This document shows, one piece after another, positions 4,602-5,602 of a stretch of 5,602 nucleotides of DNA. The notes beneath the pieces are model-generated. The model saw only the letters and a program-made list of their open reading frames with translations, did no database searches and was not told where the DNA came from. Source of the DNA: an uncultured Clostridia bacterium. GTDB taxonomy: Bacteria > Bacillota > Clostridia > RUG12999. A program made the translations under genes and the position numbers. The stretch is from contig CATIYX010000187.1 of NCBI GenBank assembly GCA_949739095.1, positions 1-5,602 on the forward strand, given 5' to 3'. Position 1 is the first letter of the stretch. The number at the start of each line of letters is the position of its first letter.

Positions 4602-5602
4602 ATGAGCACTTTTTTAGAAAGAACCAAAGAACGTGCCAAAGCGGATAAACAGACCATTGTTTTGGCGGAAGGTGAAGAAATCCGCAGCATTGAGGCTGCC
4701 GCTACAATTCTGAAAGAAGGAATTGCAAACATTATCCTGCTGGGCAACAAAGATGTGATTGCAGAAAAGGCAGGCAATCTGGACATTTCCGCAGCAACCA
4801 TTATCAATCCGGAAACAGACAGCCATTTTGATGAACTGGCGGACAAATTCTGTGAAATGCGCAAAGCGAAAGGCATGACGCCGGAAAAAGCGCGCGAAAC
4901 CATGAAAAACACGTTGTACTACGGCGTGATGATGGTGAAGGAAAACATGGCGGACGGCATGGTGGCAGGAGCGGTCAATGCGACAGGAGATGTACTGCGT
5001 CCCGCACTGCAAATCCTGAAAACTGCACCGAACACAAAACTGGTTTCCGCATTCTTCCTGATGTGCGTTCCGAACTGCGAATATGGTCATAATGGCACCT
5101 TCATTTTTGCAGATTCCGGTTTAAACGAGGACCCCGATGCGGATGCAGTATCGGAAATTGCCATTTCCTCCGCAGCGTCGTTTCGCTCTCTGGCGGAAGC
5201 AGACCCAACCATTGCTATGCTGTCCTATTCGACCTATGGCAGCGCAAAGAGTCATCTGGTAGACAAAATGCAAGAAGCAACGCGGCTGGCAAAAGAAAAA
5301 CGTCCCGACCTTGCACTGGACGGCGAATTGCAGCTTGACGCGGCAATCGTGCCTTCTGTTGGGCAGAGCAAAGCACCGGGCAGCACCGTGGCAGGAAAAG
5401 CAAATGTTTTGGTGTTCCCGGACCTCAACAGCGGAAACATTGGCTATAAATTAGTACAACGCCTGGCAAAAGCAGAAGCTTACGGACCTATCACACAAGG
5501 GATTGCAAAACCGGTGAACGACTTGTCCCGCGGCTGCTCCAGCGAAGATATTGTCGGTGTTGTTGCAATCACCTGCGTACAGGCGATTGAAAGCAAAAAA
5601 GC
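4602..5602 (+). CDS. pta: Phosphate acetyltransferase (3' end just beyond the window)
   Basis: An open frame starts at ATG 4602 and runs off the right edge after 333 codons plus two bases; the partial codon GC must be alanine. The protein begins MSTFLERTKERAKADKQTIV and is the short single-domain Pta, which interconverts acetyl-CoA plus phosphate with acetyl phosphate plus CoA in the cytoplasm. Residues known in the Methanosarcina thermophila enzyme fall at the same numbers: R87, R133 (in TGDVLRPALQ), S309, R310, C312 and D316 (in KPVNDLSRGCSSED). GSAKS (213-217) and PDLNSGN (273-279) are also present. The archaeal enzyme has 333 residues, so at most a few residues and the stop are missing here. 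An acetate kinase gene often follows pta in Clostridia, but the window ends before it could be seen. pta is divergent from tmcAL and has its own promoter and a short leader. Confidence 0.95.
   Translation, partial: MSTFLERTKERAKADKQTIVLAEGEEIRSIEAAATILKEGIANIILLGNKDVIAEKAGNLDISAATIINPETDSHFDELADKFCEMRKAKGMTPEKARETMKNTLYYGVMMVKENMADGMVAGAVNATGDVLRPALQILKTAPNTKLVSAFFLMCVPNCEYGHNGTFIFADSGLNEDPDADAVSEIAISSAASFRSLAEADPTIAMLSYSTYGSAKSHLVDKMQEATRLAKEKRPDLALDGELQLDAAIVPSVGQSKAPGSTVAGKANVLVFPDLNSGNIGYKLVQRLAKAEAYGPITQGIAKPVNDLSRGCSSEDIVGVVAITCVQAIESKK

Noticed and set aside
4210..4605. Open frame of 131 codons on the plus strand across the divergent promoter region
   Set aside because: It spans both promoters and the tmcAL start, with a Phe/Lys-rich product from A/T tracts. 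It is best explained as chance.
4529..5090. Open frames on the minus strand opposite pta
   Set aside because: pta is certain from its catalytic residues and the antisense frames show no family features.
1..5602. CRISPR array, tRNA or rRNA gene, transposase, toxin-antitoxin pair or defence system
   Set aside because: I looked on both strands and saw no regularly spaced repeats, no cloverleaf or rRNA segments, and no protein of these classes.

Overview
The window looks like ordinary chromosomal DNA from a Gram-positive, low-to-mid GC anaerobe of the class Clostridia. The basis is strong AGGAGG-type ribosome binding sites, sigma-A-type promoters, an intrinsic terminator, and the pairing of tmcAL (ylbM family) with pta. 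I cannot place it further from sequence alone.

Layout. (1) Positions 1-89 hold the 3' end of an upstream gene, probably a cupin-domain protein or cupin-type regulator. Five bases later comes a 552-residue AMP-forming acyl-CoA synthetase of the medium-chain type (95-1753, +). (2) A strong two-way intrinsic terminator (1834-1883) separates it from the convergent gene for an AEC-family membrane transporter (1903-2841, -). (3) A 235-bp gap (2842-3076) carries a GC-richer, palindrome-rich segment bounded by two hairpins. It is the least explained DNA in the window. (4) tmcAL, tRNA(Met) cytidine acetate ligase, follows on the minus strand (3077-4282). (5) A 319-bp divergent promoter region (4283-4601) has a good sigma-A promoter for tmcAL and another for pta; the pta promoter has a perfect 12-bp palindrome over its -35 region. 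(6) pta, phosphate acetyltransferase, runs from 4602 to the right edge and is complete except for at most a few C-terminal residues.

The common theme is carboxylate activation. The synthetase makes acyl-CoA from a free acid through an acyl-adenylate. Pta interconverts acetyl-CoA and acetyl phosphate, the first step to acetate and ATP when an acetate kinase is present (not visible here, possibly just downstream). TmcAL consumes acetate and ATP to acetylate the wobble cytidine of elongator tRNA(Met). The AEC transporter may move organic acid anions. The shared theme is inference; no single operon joins these genes.

I found no convincing new multi-gene system, CRISPR array, tRNA, rRNA or transposase. 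The best leads are the structured segment at about 2940-3090, the palindrome in the pta promoter, and the roughly 100-nt leader of tmcAL with its hairpin.
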